NCBI RefSeq assembly: GCF_000025565.1
Contig: NC_014121.1
Coordinates: forward strand, 806,001-870,000
Reading direction: 5' to 3'
Source of the DNA: Enterobacter cloacae subsp. cloacae ATCC 13047
Lineage (GTDB): Bacteria > Pseudomonadota > Gammaproteobacteria > Enterobacterales > Enterobacteriaceae
Length of the DNA: 64,000 bases
Each line of letters starts with the position of its first letter. The stretch's first letter is position 1. A program made the translations under genes and the position numbers. Positions 54,164 to 62,616 of the stretch are shown piece by piece. The notes under the pieces are model-generated. The model ran no database searches, was not told the DNA's origin, and saw only the letters and a program-made list of their open reading frames with translations.

Positions 54164-54931
54164 ATGCAGGCATTGCTGGAACATTTTATTACCCAGTCGG
54201 TTATGTATTCGCTTATCGCCGTTGCGCTGGTGGCGTTTCTGGAATCGCTGGCGCTGGTTGGGCTGATCCTGCCTGGTACGGTGATGATGGCGGCGTTGGG
54301 CGCGTTGATTGGCAGCGGTGAGGTCAATTTCTGGCAGGCATGGCTGGCCGGTATGATCGGCTGCTTACTGGGCGACTGGATCTCCTTCTGGCTGGGCTGG
54401 CGTTTCAAGAAGCCGCTGCACCGCTGGTCTTTCATGAAGAAGAACAAAGCGTTGCTGGATAAAACTGAGCATGCGTTGCATCAGCACAGCATGTTTACGA
54501 TCCTCGTCGGACGCTTTGTCGGGCCAACGCGTCCGCTGGTGCCGATGGTCGCCGGGATGCTGGATCTGCCCGTCGCAAAATTCGTTTTGCCGAACATTAT
54601 CGGCTGCGTCTTCTGGCCGCCGTTCTACTTCCTGCCGGGGATCCTGGCGGGGGCGGCAATTGATATTCCAGACGATGTGCAGAGCGGTGGCTTTAAATGG
54701 TTATTGCTGGCAACAGCGCTGCTGTTATGGCTCGCTGCATGGTTGTGCTGGCGGCTATGGCGCAGCGCGAAAGCGAATGTCGATCGTCTGACGCGCTATC
54801 TGCCTCGTTCGCGCTTGCTGTGGCTGGCGCCGCTGACGCTGGGCGTTGCCGTCGTGGCGCTGATCGCACTGATTCGCCATCCGCTGATGCCGGTGTACGG
54901 TGAGATCCTGTTGAAGGTGGTCAGCCGTTAA
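54164..54931 (+). CDS. yabI: DedA family inner-membrane protein YabI
   Basis: A 255-residue membrane protein of the DedA/VTT superfamily. It has the family features: a start with several membrane segments, [10 protein letters not shown], and the conserved [18 protein letters not shown]. DedA proteins act in membrane homeostasis and lipid flipping; the exact role of YabI is not known. E. coli YabI has 254 residues and the same place. Its 3' end overlaps the convergent thiQ by 11 bp. Confidence 0.95.
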   Translation: MQALLEHFITQSVMYSLIAVALVAFLESLALVGLILPGTVMMAALGALIGSGEVNFWQAWLAGMIGCLLGDWISFWLGWRFKKPLHRWSFMKKNKALLDKTEHALHQHSMFTILVGRFVGPTRPLVPMVAGMLDLPVAKFVLPNIIGCVFWPPFYFLPGILAGAAIDIPDDVQSGGFKWLLLATALLLWLAAWLCWRLWRSAKANVDRLTRYLPRSRLLWLAPLTLGVAVVALIALIRHPLMPVYGEILLKVVSR

Positions 54932-55622
54932 GGATCCCCAGCAGGTGCGACGCGCTTGCTTTGCCACTCATCAACTCTTCGGTTTCACCCTCCCACACGA
55001 TACGACCCTCCGCGATCACCACCGATCGCGGGGCGATGCGTGCGGCATCTTCAATACTGTGTGACACCATCAGCATCGTCAGCTGCTGACGCTGGCAGAC
55101 CTCCTGTACCAGGGCGAGCATCTCCTGGCGCAGCGCGGGATCGAGTGCAGAGAAGGGCTCATCCAGCAGCAGTATCGGCTGCTCGCGAACCAGACAGCGA
55201 GCCAGCGCCACGCGCTGACGTTGTCCGCCAGAGAGCTCTCCGGGGAGCCGGTCAATAAACGTGGTGATGCCCATCTGCCCGGCAATCTTTTCCAGCTTCT
55301 GGCGCTGCGCGTCGTTCAGTTTCAGCCCCGGATCCATACCCAGCGCGATGTTTTGCCGCACCATCAGATGGGTGAACAGGTTATTTTCCTGGAACAGCAT
55401 CGAGACCGGACGCCTGGCGGGCGGGGTGTAGGTATGGTCGTTGTTTTCAATGATTATCGACCCGCTTGCCGGTTGCAGAAAACCGGCAATCAGATTGAGT
55501 AAGGTACTTTTCCCTGCCCCGCTTGGGCCAAGCACGGCAATCATCTCACCCGGGCGTACCGACAGGCTGAAACGCATAGGCAGGTGTTGGTAGAGCCAGG
55601 TGACATCAGTCAGTTTTAACAT
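54921..55622 (-). CDS. thiQ: Thiamine ABC transporter ATP-binding protein
   Basis: A 233-residue ATPase of the thiamine/TPP importer ThiBPQ. Walker A is GPSGAGKST at residues 32-40, the ABC signature [11 protein letters not shown] is near 129, and Walker B is in [13 protein letters not shown]. The ATG at 55622 gives [18 protein letters not shown] as in E. coli; the frame is open further upstream only because it overlaps thiP. It overlaps thiP by 17 bp. Confidence 0.97.
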   Translation of the reverse strand: MLKLTDVTWLYQHLPMRFSLSVRPGEMIAVLGPSGAGKSTLLNLIAGFLQPASGSIIIENNDHTYTPPARRPVSMLFQENNLFTHLMVRQNIALGMDPGLKLNDAQRQKLEKIAGQMGITTFIDRLPGELSGGQRQRVALARCLVREQPILLLDEPFSALDPALRQEMLALVQEVCQRQQLTMLMVSHSIEDAARIAPRSVVIAEGRIVWEGETEELMSGKASASHLLGILNG

Positions 55623-57216
55623 TGCGCCCCGGAAGTTTTTCGATAACGGTAAATAAGGCGAAGCACAGCAACAGCAGCAACAGCGCCGTGACGGCCCCCT
55701 CCTGACTGCGGTAGGAGCCGATCTGCTGATACAACCAGTATGGCAGCGTGCGGAAATCTTCATTGCCAAAGAGCGCCACCACACCAAAGTCACCAATGGA
55801 GAGCACACAAGCGAAGGCCAGCGCCTGAGCAAGCGGGCGTTTCAGCGCGCGCAGTTCAACCACCTTTAACCGGCGCCAGCCCTGTATACCAAGCGACTGA
55901 CACAGCAAAGCGTAACGGCTGTTGACGTCGCGCATGGGGTTTTCCAGCACCTTCAGCGCATAGGGAATGGCCATCAGGGCGTTGGTAAAAATCACAATTC
56001 CGTCGGCGCTTTCCGGCAGACCAACCGTACTGTTGAACAATAAAAAGAAGCCGGTTGCCAGGACGATGCCCGGCATTGCGAGGATTAACATCCCCGTCAG
56101 CTCCAGCGCTTGTCCGGCTTTGCGCGCCTGGCGAGCATAAAGTTCGCGACTGCTCCACAGCAGCATCATGGTCAGCACGACACACAATAGCCCGGCAGCC
56201 AGTGCGATGCGCAAGGATGTCCAGGTCGCCTGCCAGAGGACGGGCTGTTGCAACACGGAGACGAGGTTAAGGTTAACGCCATCGACGATAACGGCCATCA
56301 GCGGCGGCAGAAGCAACAGCAGGGCCAGTACGATCAACATCACATCCGCGATTCGGCTGTGCAGGCTGTCCTGTGGATCGCGCCAGCCTGTAATCTGATG
56401 ACTGCCCGGTGGAATGGCTTTGCTCAGACGCTGACTCAGCAGGACCAGCACAAGACAGCACAGCATCTGCACCAGAGCCAGAAGCGCAGCGCGGCCGGGG
56501 TCGTAGTCGTAACTCAGCGCCTGGTAAATCGCCAGTTCGATGGTGGTCGCCTGTGGTCCACCACCAAGAGAAAGCACGGTGGCGAAACTGGCAAAACAGA
56601 GCATGAAGATCAGCGCCGCAACCGGAGGGATTTGACGGCGCAGCCATGGCCATTCGACAAAGCGGAAGAATGACCAGCCGCGCATACCCAGCTGTGCTGC
56701 AAGCTGACGCTGCTCGCCGGGGATAGCCGCCAGCGCCTGTAAAAAAAGCCGGGTCGCCATGGGCATGTTGAAAAAGATGTGCGCCAGCAGAATACCTTTG
56801 AGTCCGTAAGGGGAGAAGGTCCACTCCAGACCAAGCAGGTTAAAGAGGGCGGCCAGCCAGCCCTGACGACCATACACGCTCAGGATCCCAAATACCGCCA
56901 CCAGGACGGGCAGGATCAGCGTCATGGCACACAGTCTCAACAGCGCCTCCCTGCCGGGGAAGCGTCTGCGGTAGAGCGCCCGCGCAAGAAAAATGGCCGG
57001 GATCACCGACAGCAGGGCAGAGAGAAACGCCTGCCAGAAAGAGAACCGGATGACGTGCCAGAGATAGCTGTCGTGCCAGAGAGAGAGCAGATCACTCTCT
57101 GGCGCGTTAAACCACAATGCCAGAAAAGCACCCAGACTGACCGCCACCATCACTACAGCGGCGAGCAGTCCGGGAAATAACCAGCCGGGAATTAGCGGCT
57201 GACGGCGCGTTGCCAT
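55606..57216 (-). CDS. thiP: Thiamine ABC transporter permease
   Basis: A 536-residue inner-membrane permease made of two homologous halves, each with about six membrane segments and one EAA-type loop for contact with ThiQ. Length equals E. coli ThiP (536 aa). It overlaps thiB by 25 bp upstream and thiQ by 17 bp downstream, so the three genes are translationally coupled. Confidence 0.97.
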   Translation of the reverse strand: MATRRQPLIPGWLFPGLLAAVVMVAVSLGAFLALWFNAPESDLLSLWHDSYLWHVIRFSFWQAFLSALLSVIPAIFLARALYRRRFPGREALLRLCAMTLILPVLVAVFGILSVYGRQGWLAALFNLLGLEWTFSPYGLKGILLAHIFFNMPMATRLFLQALAAIPGEQRQLAAQLGMRGWSFFRFVEWPWLRRQIPPVAALIFMLCFASFATVLSLGGGPQATTIELAIYQALSYDYDPGRAALLALVQMLCCLVLVLLSQRLSKAIPPGSHQITGWRDPQDSLHSRIADVMLIVLALLLLLPPLMAVIVDGVNLNLVSVLQQPVLWQATWTSLRIALAAGLLCVVLTMMLLWSSRELYARQARKAGQALELTGMLILAMPGIVLATGFFLLFNSTVGLPESADGIVIFTNALMAIPYALKVLENPMRDVNSRYALLCQSLGIQGWRRLKVVELRALKRPLAQALAFACVLSIGDFGVVALFGNEDFRTLPYWLYQQIGSYRSQEGAVTALLLLLLCFALFTVIEKLPGRNVKTD

Positions 57217-58175
57217 TCACTTACCCATGCTGCTCGCTGCGCGGCGACCTGCTGCGGCGTAAACTCCAGCGAGGTTTGCGGTTTGGTCAGTTGCTCAAAG
57301 CCCGCAGGTAGCGTCACGTTGGTCACCGGATACATCCAGTTACCCGTAGGGATCGCATTCTGGAACGCCGGGGAGACCATGAATTTCAGAAACTTCTCGG
57401 CCAGTTCCGGCTGCTTGCTGGCGGCAGTGCGGGCAGCCACTTCCACCTGCAGATAATGACCTTCAGCGAAATCAGCGGCGGCGTAGTTGTCTTTCTTCTC
57501 GGCGATAATGTGATAAGCCGGGGAGGTGGTGTAGCTCAGCACCAGGTCGCTCTCCCCTTTCAGGAACAGGCCATAGGCTTCGCTCCAGCCTTTGGTGACG
57601 GTCACGGTTTTGGCGGCCAGCTTCTGCCACGCCTCCGGCGTTTTATCACCGTATACCTTCTGCATCCACAGCAGCAGGCCCAGACCCGGTGTGCTGGTGC
57701 GCGGATCTTCATAAATCACGCGCCATTTCTGGTCGCTTTCCACCAGCTCCTTCAGGCTTTTCGGCGGGTTCTTCAGCTTGTTTTTGTCATAAACAAACGC
57801 AAAATATCCGTAATCGAACGGCACAAAGGTGTCGTTTTTCCAGCCGCCCGGCACGTTAACCGCATCTGCCGCTACGCCGCTTTTGGCGAACAGTTTCGTT
57901 TGCGAGGCCGCATCCAGCAGGTTGTTATCCAGGCCGAGTACCACGTCGGCCTTGCTGTTTTTACCTTCCATACGCAGACGGTTAAGCAGCGAGACGCCAT
58001 CTTCCAGCGCCACGAATTTCAGTTCGCAGTTGCAGTCGGCTTCAAAGGCTTTTTTGACGACCGGGCCTGGGCCCCAGTCGGCAGAAAAGGAGTCGTAGGT
58101 GTAGACCGTCAGGACGGGTTTTGCGAAAGCAGGCAGCGCAAACAGCGCCAGCAGGGGAAGCACTTTTTTTAACAC
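57192..58175 (-). CDS. thiB: Thiamine-binding periplasmic protein
   Basis: A 327-residue periplasmic binding protein for thiamine and its phosphates. A signal peptide (KKVLPLLALFALPAFA) ends at about residue 18, and the mature protein starts KPVLTVYTYDSF. The start is GTG at 58175, preceded by GAGGTG; an in-frame TTG-type extension to 58223 lies in the riboswitch tail. Length equals E. coli ThiB. It is the first gene of thiBPQ. Confidence 0.97.
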   Translation of the reverse strand: MLKKVLPLLALFALPAFAKPVLTVYTYDSFSADWGPGPVVKKAFEADCNCELKFVALEDGVSLLNRLRMEGKNSKADVVLGLDNNLLDAASQTKLFAKSGVAADAVNVPGGWKNDTFVPFDYGYFAFVYDKNKLKNPPKSLKELVESDQKWRVIYEDPRTSTPGLGLLLWMQKVYGDKTPEAWQKLAAKTVTVTKGWSEAYGLFLKGESDLVLSYTTSPAYHIIAEKKDNYAAADFAEGHYLQVEVAARTAASKQPELAEKFLKFMVSPAFQNAIPTGNWMYPVTNVTLPAGFEQLTKPQTSLEFTPQQVAAQRAAWVSEWQRAVSR

Positions 58176-58217
58176 TTTGCACCTCAAGGTTGAGTGGCAA
58201 AGGATTTTGAGCGACAG

Positions 58218-58304
58218 CCTCAAATCCCTTCGCCGGCGTTATCCGGATCAGGTTCGACGGGTATTATCTCAGCGCACATCAGTGATGCAGCACCCCGTTG
58301 AGAA
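58218..58304 (-). promoter_or_regulatory. TPP riboswitch (thi box) of thiBPQ
   Basis: Read on the minus strand the conserved THI elements appear in order: ACGGGGTGC, CTGAGAT, ACCCGTCGAACCTGATCC and GGATAA-CGCCGGCGAAGGGA. TPP binding is expected to reduce expression of the transporter. About 40 bases separate the aptamer from the thiB start; no clear terminator is seen, so control of translation initiation is more likely. Confidence 0.93.
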
Positions 58305-58343
58305 CGGCGCTATTGTAATGATTTGGCGAATATTACGAAAGTG

Positions 58344-59999
58344 TTATGGCTCTGGTGGCGCAAACCAGGCGGATTTAAAATCAAACCAGCCCAGCGTATT
58401 CATCCGTAACCCCCGCATACTGCGCTGGCCCTGGATCATCAGCCAGTGGTGGATCAGCGGCACGATTGCCTGTTCGGCCAGCAGCGCCTGACACCAGGTG
58501 GCCAGGTTCATCTCACCCGCGCGCCACTGCGCCGCATCCTGCTGCCAGTCCCGATCGATACAGTGCTGGATCAGCGGGACTTCATACAGGTGTGAGAAGA
58601 GCGAGAAATCGAGCGGCAGGGTGAAGTTGGCGCTGTTCAGCCAGATATCGCTGGTCAGTTCCCCCTGGTGCCATTCGTCATAGTCCACTTCCCTGATGTC
58701 CAGCCGGACGCCTTCTGCGGCCAGCAGTCTGGTCATGATCCTGGCAATAAAACGGTGCTCCACATGCTCGCGGTAGTAGGTCAGGGTGACAGACTCCAGC
58801 CCTGCCGGTTTGTCACAGTGGGCAGGTCGGGCATGATGCCAGCGAGGAAGCAACCCGTACGCCGGAAACCAGTACGTCTGATACTGTTCTTCCGCATGGT
58901 AAATCAGATTGGAGGGAGATAAGACGTGGCTGATCCATTTGCGTACCGCCTGATTGGCCCCGCGGTGGGTGCGGCTGTCAAACAGCAGGTAGTAGCAGCC
59001 CTCCTCAAGGCGGCTTTCCACCGCCTTTTCGCCTGTTGTGGGGCCTTCAAGCGTCAGCCCGGCGCTGAGCTCTTCATTGAGATCCGGTAATACCCAGACG
59101 TTCACTTCGTCGATCAGCGCCCGGTAGCCAAAATAGTCATCAAACGCGCGAATTTTCAGCTGGTTATTGGTGTTACGCGACACGGCATAGGGCCCGGTGC
59201 CAATGGGCTGGCTGGCAAAATTGTGCAGCGATTCCCACTCTCCTGGCAAAATCATTGATGGGACATACCCCAGCAGCCAGGGGAGCCATTTATCCGGCTG
59301 AGACAGTTCAATATCCAGCGTCCAGGCGGTGGGGGAGTGAACGCGCGAGATATGCGAATAAAGCGGAAGCTTGCGGGCACGTTCCAGTGAGGCGATGACA
59401 TCGCGCATTTCCAGCTCGCGGCCGTGGTGAAAGTGGATGCCGGGACGTAAGAAAAAGCGCCAGTGACGTGGGGAGAGTTGCTGCCAGTGGTGCGCAATAT
59501 CAGCTTCCAGTTCCCCGTTTTCCTCATTTATTCGCGTCAGGCCGCTGAATATTTGTCGCGCCATATGGGTTTCTGAGCGGCGCAAGGCCGTGCCGGGGAG
59601 CAGATTCTTCATCGGGCGATAGTAGAGCACCCGCAGAATGTGGCGGCCCTGACGAAAACTCCGCCCAAGATGGGAGACCAGCATCTGACGCACTGCGGCT
59701 TTATCGCCAACCAGTTGCACCAGCTGATCGATTCTGTCCTGTTCCAGCAGGTCTTCCGCTCGCTGTTGCTGCAAGGCCAGCCCGGTATAGAGAAAGGTCA
59801 GGCGTGAGCGTTTGCCGCGTCCCGCTTCGGCTTCCCAGTTTAACCAGCCCTGTTGCTGCATGGTGTTAAGCAGCGTGCGCATATGACGTCGGGAGCAGTT
59901 AAGGAGTTCAGCCAGTTCGTTAAGCGTGGTCTCCTGCGATTGCCCTTCGCAGCACTGCCAGAGGCGGATGAATTGTTGTTGCAGACGACCAGAAGGCAT
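58344..59999 (-). CDS. sgrR: Regulator SgrR of glucose-phosphate stress
   Basis: A 551-residue transcription factor that activates the small RNA SgrS when glucose 6-phosphate analogues build up. The N-terminal helix-turn-helix is at about residues 24-52 ([20 protein letters not shown]); the rest resembles solute-binding proteins, with segments such as [18 protein letters not shown] and [13 protein letters not shown]. coli SgrR has 551 residues. It is divergent from sgrS across 67 bp, the site of its binding. Confidence 0.97.
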   Translation of the reverse strand: MPSGRLQQQFIRLWQCCEGQSQETTLNELAELLNCSRRHMRTLLNTMQQQGWLNWEAEAGRGKRSRLTFLYTGLALQQQRAEDLLEQDRIDQLVQLVGDKAAVRQMLVSHLGRSFRQGRHILRVLYYRPMKNLLPGTALRRSETHMARQIFSGLTRINEENGELEADIAHHWQQLSPRHWRFFLRPGIHFHHGRELEMRDVIASLERARKLPLYSHISRVHSPTAWTLDIELSQPDKWLPWLLGYVPSMILPGEWESLHNFASQPIGTGPYAVSRNTNNQLKIRAFDDYFGYRALIDEVNVWVLPDLNEELSAGLTLEGPTTGEKAVESRLEEGCYYLLFDSRTHRGANQAVRKWISHVLSPSNLIYHAEEQYQTYWFPAYGLLPRWHHARPAHCDKPAGLESVTLTYYREHVEHRFIARIMTRLLAAEGVRLDIREVDYDEWHQGELTSDIWLNSANFTLPLDFSLFSHLYEVPLIQHCIDRDWQQDAAQWRAGEMNLATWCQALLAEQAIVPLIHHWLMIQGQRSMRGLRMNTLGWFDFKSAWFAPPEP

Positions 60000-60066
60000 A
60001 AAAGGGGAACTCCTGACAAAAAATCAGCAATTTATTAATCCCTATATTAAGCCAATAATGATTCCC

Positions 60067-60313
60067 GATGAAGTGAGGAGGTACATTATGAAGAGGTCTA
60101 CCGCACGTCAGTTTTATCAGCAGTACTTTTCAGCGACAAAAGGAACGTCCTGGCTGGCCCGTCAGTGTGCTGAGCAACGGCTGAAAATGTTAGAAGAACT
60201 GATGCAGTGGGACGTTACGAAACCGACCTCTTCTCGCTAACTCGCCTCGATCATGTGTGACTGAGTATTGGTGCTTATCACCCGCCAGCAAAATGTTTTT
60301 TGCTGGCTTTTTT
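60067..60313 (+). ncRNA. sgrS: SgrS, dual-function small RNA
   Basis: About 247 nt from GATGAAGTGAGGAGGT (60067) to the terminator stem GCCAGCA / TGCTGGC with TTTTTT (to 60313). The Hfq-dependent RNA pairs with ptsG mRNA to stop glucose import; the pairing region GTGTGACTGAGTATTG at 60255-60270 is identical to that of E. coli. The 5' part encodes the peptide SgrT. Compared with E. coli (227 nt) the extra length lies in the SgrT-coding part. Confidence 0.95.
60088..60240 (+). CDS. sgrT: SgrT, inhibitor peptide of glucose uptake
   Basis: A 50-residue peptide encoded inside SgrS. It contains the family core RQFYQQYFSA and LEELMQWD; E. coli SgrT (43 aa) shares RQFYQHYF and LMQWDD. SgrT blocks glucose transport by EIICB-Glc directly. 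Here it has a seven-residue longer form, with KRSTA before the core. The ribosome-binding site is GAGGAGG 7 bases before the ATG, and the stop lies 14 bases before the pairing region. Confidence 0.93.
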   Translation: MKRSTARQFYQQYFSATKGTSWLARQCAEQRLKMLEELMQWDVTKPTSSR

Positions 60314-60361
60314 CGTTTATTCTTTCACCCAATTTCGATTCGCTTTCACAAGGACTTGCAG

Positions 60362-61540
60362 ATGCTCTGGTTAATGACGATGGGGCGACGCCTGAACGGC
60401 GTGTATGCCGCTTTTATGCTGGTGGCCTTTATGATGGGCGTGGCGGGGGCGCTGCAGGCACCGACGCTGAGTCTTTTTCTCAGCCGGGAGGTGGGGGCGC
60501 AGCCGTTTTGGGTCGGCCTGTTTTATACCGTGAACGCCATCGCCGGGATCCTGGTGAGCCTGGGGCTGGCGAAACGATCCGACAGTCAGGGCGATCGCCG
60601 CAAGTTGATCCTCTTTTGTTGCGCCATGGCCGTGGGTAACGCGTTGCTGTTTGCCTTTAATCGTCACTACCTGACGCTGATCACCTGCGGCGTGCTGTTG
60701 GCCTCACTGGCGAACACAGCCATGCCGCAGCTGTTCGCGCTGGCCCGGGAATATGCCGACAACTCGGCGCGGGAAGTGGTGATGTTTAGCTCGGTGATGC
60801 GTGCGCAGCTCTCTCTTGCATGGGTCATTGGTCCGCCGTTGGCCTTTATGCTGGCGTTGAATTACGGTTTTACCGCCATGTTTTCCATCGCTGCGGGGAT
60901 TTTTGCCATTAGCCTGGCACTGATTGCCTTCGTGCTGCCGTCAGTGGCGCGTGTCGAACAGACAGCGGATAAACCCATTACTCAGGTGAGCGGCTGGCAG
61001 GATAAAAACGTCCGTATGCTGTTTATCGCCTCCACGCTGATGTGGACCTGCAACACCATGTATATCATCGATATGCCGCTGTGGATCAGCAGCGATCTGG
61101 GTCTGCCGGATAAGCTCGCGGGGATCTTAATGGGGACGGCCGCCGGGCTGGAAATTCCGGCGATGATTCTGGCGGGATACTACGTCAAACATCTCGGGAA
61201 ACGCCGGATGATGCTGATAGCCGTAGCGGCCGGAGTGCTTTTCTACCTGGGGCTGATTTTCTTCCATTCACGAGAGGCGTTGCTGGCGCTGCAGCTGTTT
61301 AATGCTGTGTTTATCGGGATCGTGGCCGGGATAGGGATGCTCTGGTTCCAGGATTTAATGCCCGGGCGGGCGGGGTCGGCGACCACACTCTTTACCAACA
61401 GTATCTCTACGGGGGTAATTCTGGCGGGGGTGATTCAGGGGGCGTTGTCGCAAAGCTATGGACATGGGTCGGTGTACTGGATGATTGCACTAACGTCGAT
61501 TGTCACGCTGATGCTGACCTGGCGCGTAAAAGACGTCTGA
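60362..61540 (+). CDS. setA: Sugar efflux transporter SetA
   Basis: A 392-residue MFS sugar exporter that can export lactose, glucose and analogues, and helps under glucose-phosphate stress. About twelve membrane segments; conserved starts NGVYAAFMLVAFMMGVAGAL and the MFS motif AKRSDSQGDRRK are visible. The ATG at 60362 gives MLWLMTMGRRLNGVY as in E. coli; the frame is open back to 60257, inside SgrS. It lies 49 bp after sgrS and is probably partly transcribed by read-through from the sgrS promoter. Confidence 0.96.
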   Translation: MLWLMTMGRRLNGVYAAFMLVAFMMGVAGALQAPTLSLFLSREVGAQPFWVGLFYTVNAIAGILVSLGLAKRSDSQGDRRKLILFCCAMAVGNALLFAFNRHYLTLITCGVLLASLANTAMPQLFALAREYADNSAREVVMFSSVMRAQLSLAWVIGPPLAFMLALNYGFTAMFSIAAGIFAISLALIAFVLPSVARVEQTADKPITQVSGWQDKNVRMLFIASTLMWTCNTMYIIDMPLWISSDLGLPDKLAGILMGTAAGLEIPAMILAGYYVKHLGKRRMMLIAVAAGVLFYLGLIFFHSREALLALQLFNAVFIGIVAGIGMLWFQDLMPGRAGSATTLFTNSISTGVILAGVIQGALSQSYGHGSVYWMIALTSIVTLMLTWRVKDV

Positions 61541-61756
61541 TTCTGGAAGGTGCCTTCACGAAATGAAACGATTTTCTGACAGAGTTTAAGAAGACACATA
61601 GAGTGCGTGGCGGGTGCTTGAGGCTGTTTGCCTCAGGCTTTCGCAAGAGGCAAACAGTGGAGAGTCCCACATCAAAAAACTGATGGGGAGACAAACTTCA
61701 CAACCAACATTGCGAGGTTAGTCTCTTCATTGCCGAAAAGCAATAAGGAGGCTGGA
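61541..61756 (+). ncRNA. Leader of a hok-like mRNA
   Basis: This 216-bp leader contains GTGCTTGAGGCTGTTTGCCTCA (about 61615 on), which resembles the 5' leader common to hok genes. It can form TGAGGC/GCCTCA (61619-61635) or, instead, a perfect 11-bp stem CTGTTTGCCTC/GAGGCAAACAG (61624-61657). A third hairpin is near 61664-61687 (CCC-A-CATCA/TGATGGGG). An antisense Sok-type RNA would be expected opposite this part; I could not place its promoter. Confidence 0.6.
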
Positions 61757-61909
61757 ATGCCAAAACGTACTCTGCTGTTAGGTTTGTTTCTGATCTGTAC
61801 AACGCTGTTGATCTTCACCTGGATGGTGCGTGATTCACTGTGTGAACTGCATTTCAGACAGGAGAAAACCGAGCTGGCAGCAGTGTTGGCTTACGAAGCA
61901 AAACGTTAG
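61757..61909 (+). CDS. Hok/Gef family type I toxin
   Basis: A 50-residue membrane peptide. One membrane segment (about residues 6-24, LLLGLFLICTTLLIFTWMV) is followed by R-DSLCEL-HFR and ELAAVLAYEAKR. The Hok family pattern is kept: Cys and Thr in the membrane part, LCE shortly after, and a final AA..AYE. Such toxins depolarise the inner membrane and are controlled by an antisense RNA. A strong ribosome-binding site AAGGAGG sits five bases before the ATG. K-12 has no such gene between setA and leuD. The hairpin GGCGGGGAA/TTCCCCGCC follows the stop. Confidence 0.85.
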   Translation: MPKRTLLLGLFLICTTLLIFTWMVRDSLCELHFRQEKTELAAVLAYEAKR

Positions 61910-61916
61910 CGGTATG

Positions 61917-61936
61917 GGCGGGGAAAGTTCCCCGCC
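61917..61936 (+). terminator. Hairpin after the Hok-like gene
   Basis: A perfect 9-bp inverted repeat GGCGGGGAA / TTCCCCGCC with a two-base loop, seven bases after the stop codon. No T-run follows, so it may be an mRNA-end structure rather than a full terminator. Confidence 0.6.
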
Positions 61937-61970
61937 TCTCCAGAGTGGTTGAGCCTCAACGCACCCTTAT

Positions 61971-61997
61971 CAATGGCCCGCATCGTGCGGGCCATTG
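61971..61997. terminator. Inverted repeat after leuD
   Basis: A perfect 12-bp stem CAATGGCCCGCA / TGCGGGCCATTG with a three-base loop, three bases after the leuD stop on the minus strand. No T-run is present on either strand. It most likely marks the end of the leu operon mRNA. Confidence 0.6.
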
Positions 61998-62000
61998 CCT

Positions 62001-62606
62001 TTAGCCCATAAACGCAGGCTGTTTTTTCTCGTACGCGGAGATGGCGTCTTCATGCTGAAGCGTCAGGCCAATGCTGTCCAGACCGTTCAGCATGCAGTGG
62101 CGACGAAAGGCATCGATGCTGAAGCTGTAGGTTTTATCTCCGGCTTTCACCACTTCCGCTTCCAGATCCACTTCAAACGACATGCCCGGATTTGCCTTAA
62201 CCAGCGCGAACAATTCATCCACTTGCTCGTCACTCAGCGTCACCGGCAGCAGCTGGTTGTTAAAGCTGTTGCCGTAGAAGATATCCGCAAAGCTCGGGGC
62301 GATCACCACTTTAAAGCCGTAGTCGGTCAGCGCCCATGGTGCGTGCTCACGTGAGGAGCCGCAGCCAAAGTTTTCCCGTGCCAGCAGAATGGAGGCGCCT
62401 TTATATTCCGGGAAATTCAGCACAAATTCCGGGTCAGGTACCTGGCCTTTATCATCCAGAAAACGCCAGTCGTTAAACAGATGAGCACCAAATCCGGTGC
62501 GGGTGACCTTCTGCAAAAATTGCTTCGGGATGATCGCATCGGTATCGACGTTAGCGGCGTCCAGAGGGACAACCCGGCCTGTATGTTGGGTAAATTTCTC
62601 TGCCAT
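62001..62606 (-). CDS. leuD: 3-isopropylmalate dehydratase small subunit
   Basis: A 201-residue subunit that completes the isopropylmalate isomerase with LeuC in leucine synthesis. The aconitase swivel-domain signature is [15 protein letters not shown]. The start [16 protein letters not shown] matches E. coli LeuD (201 aa). It lies 10 bp after leuC and ends the leuABCD operon. Confidence 0.98.
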   Translation of the reverse strand: MAEKFTQHTGRVVPLDAANVDTDAIIPKQFLQKVTRTGFGAHLFNDWRFLDDKGQVPDPEFVLNFPEYKGASILLARENFGCGSSREHAPWALTDYGFKVVIAPSFADIFYGNSFNNQLLPVTLSDEQVDELFALVKANPGMSFEVDLEAEVVKAGDKTYSFSIDAFRRHCMLNGLDSIGLTLQHEDAISAYEKKQPAFMG

Positions 62607-62616
62607 GATTGTCTCC

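Noticed and set aside
61682..61760. Antisense (Sok-like) promoter opposite the hok-like leader, TTGCTT-17-TAACCT
   Set aside because: Only three of six bases match at each box and no terminator follows on that strand, so I do not list it as a feature.
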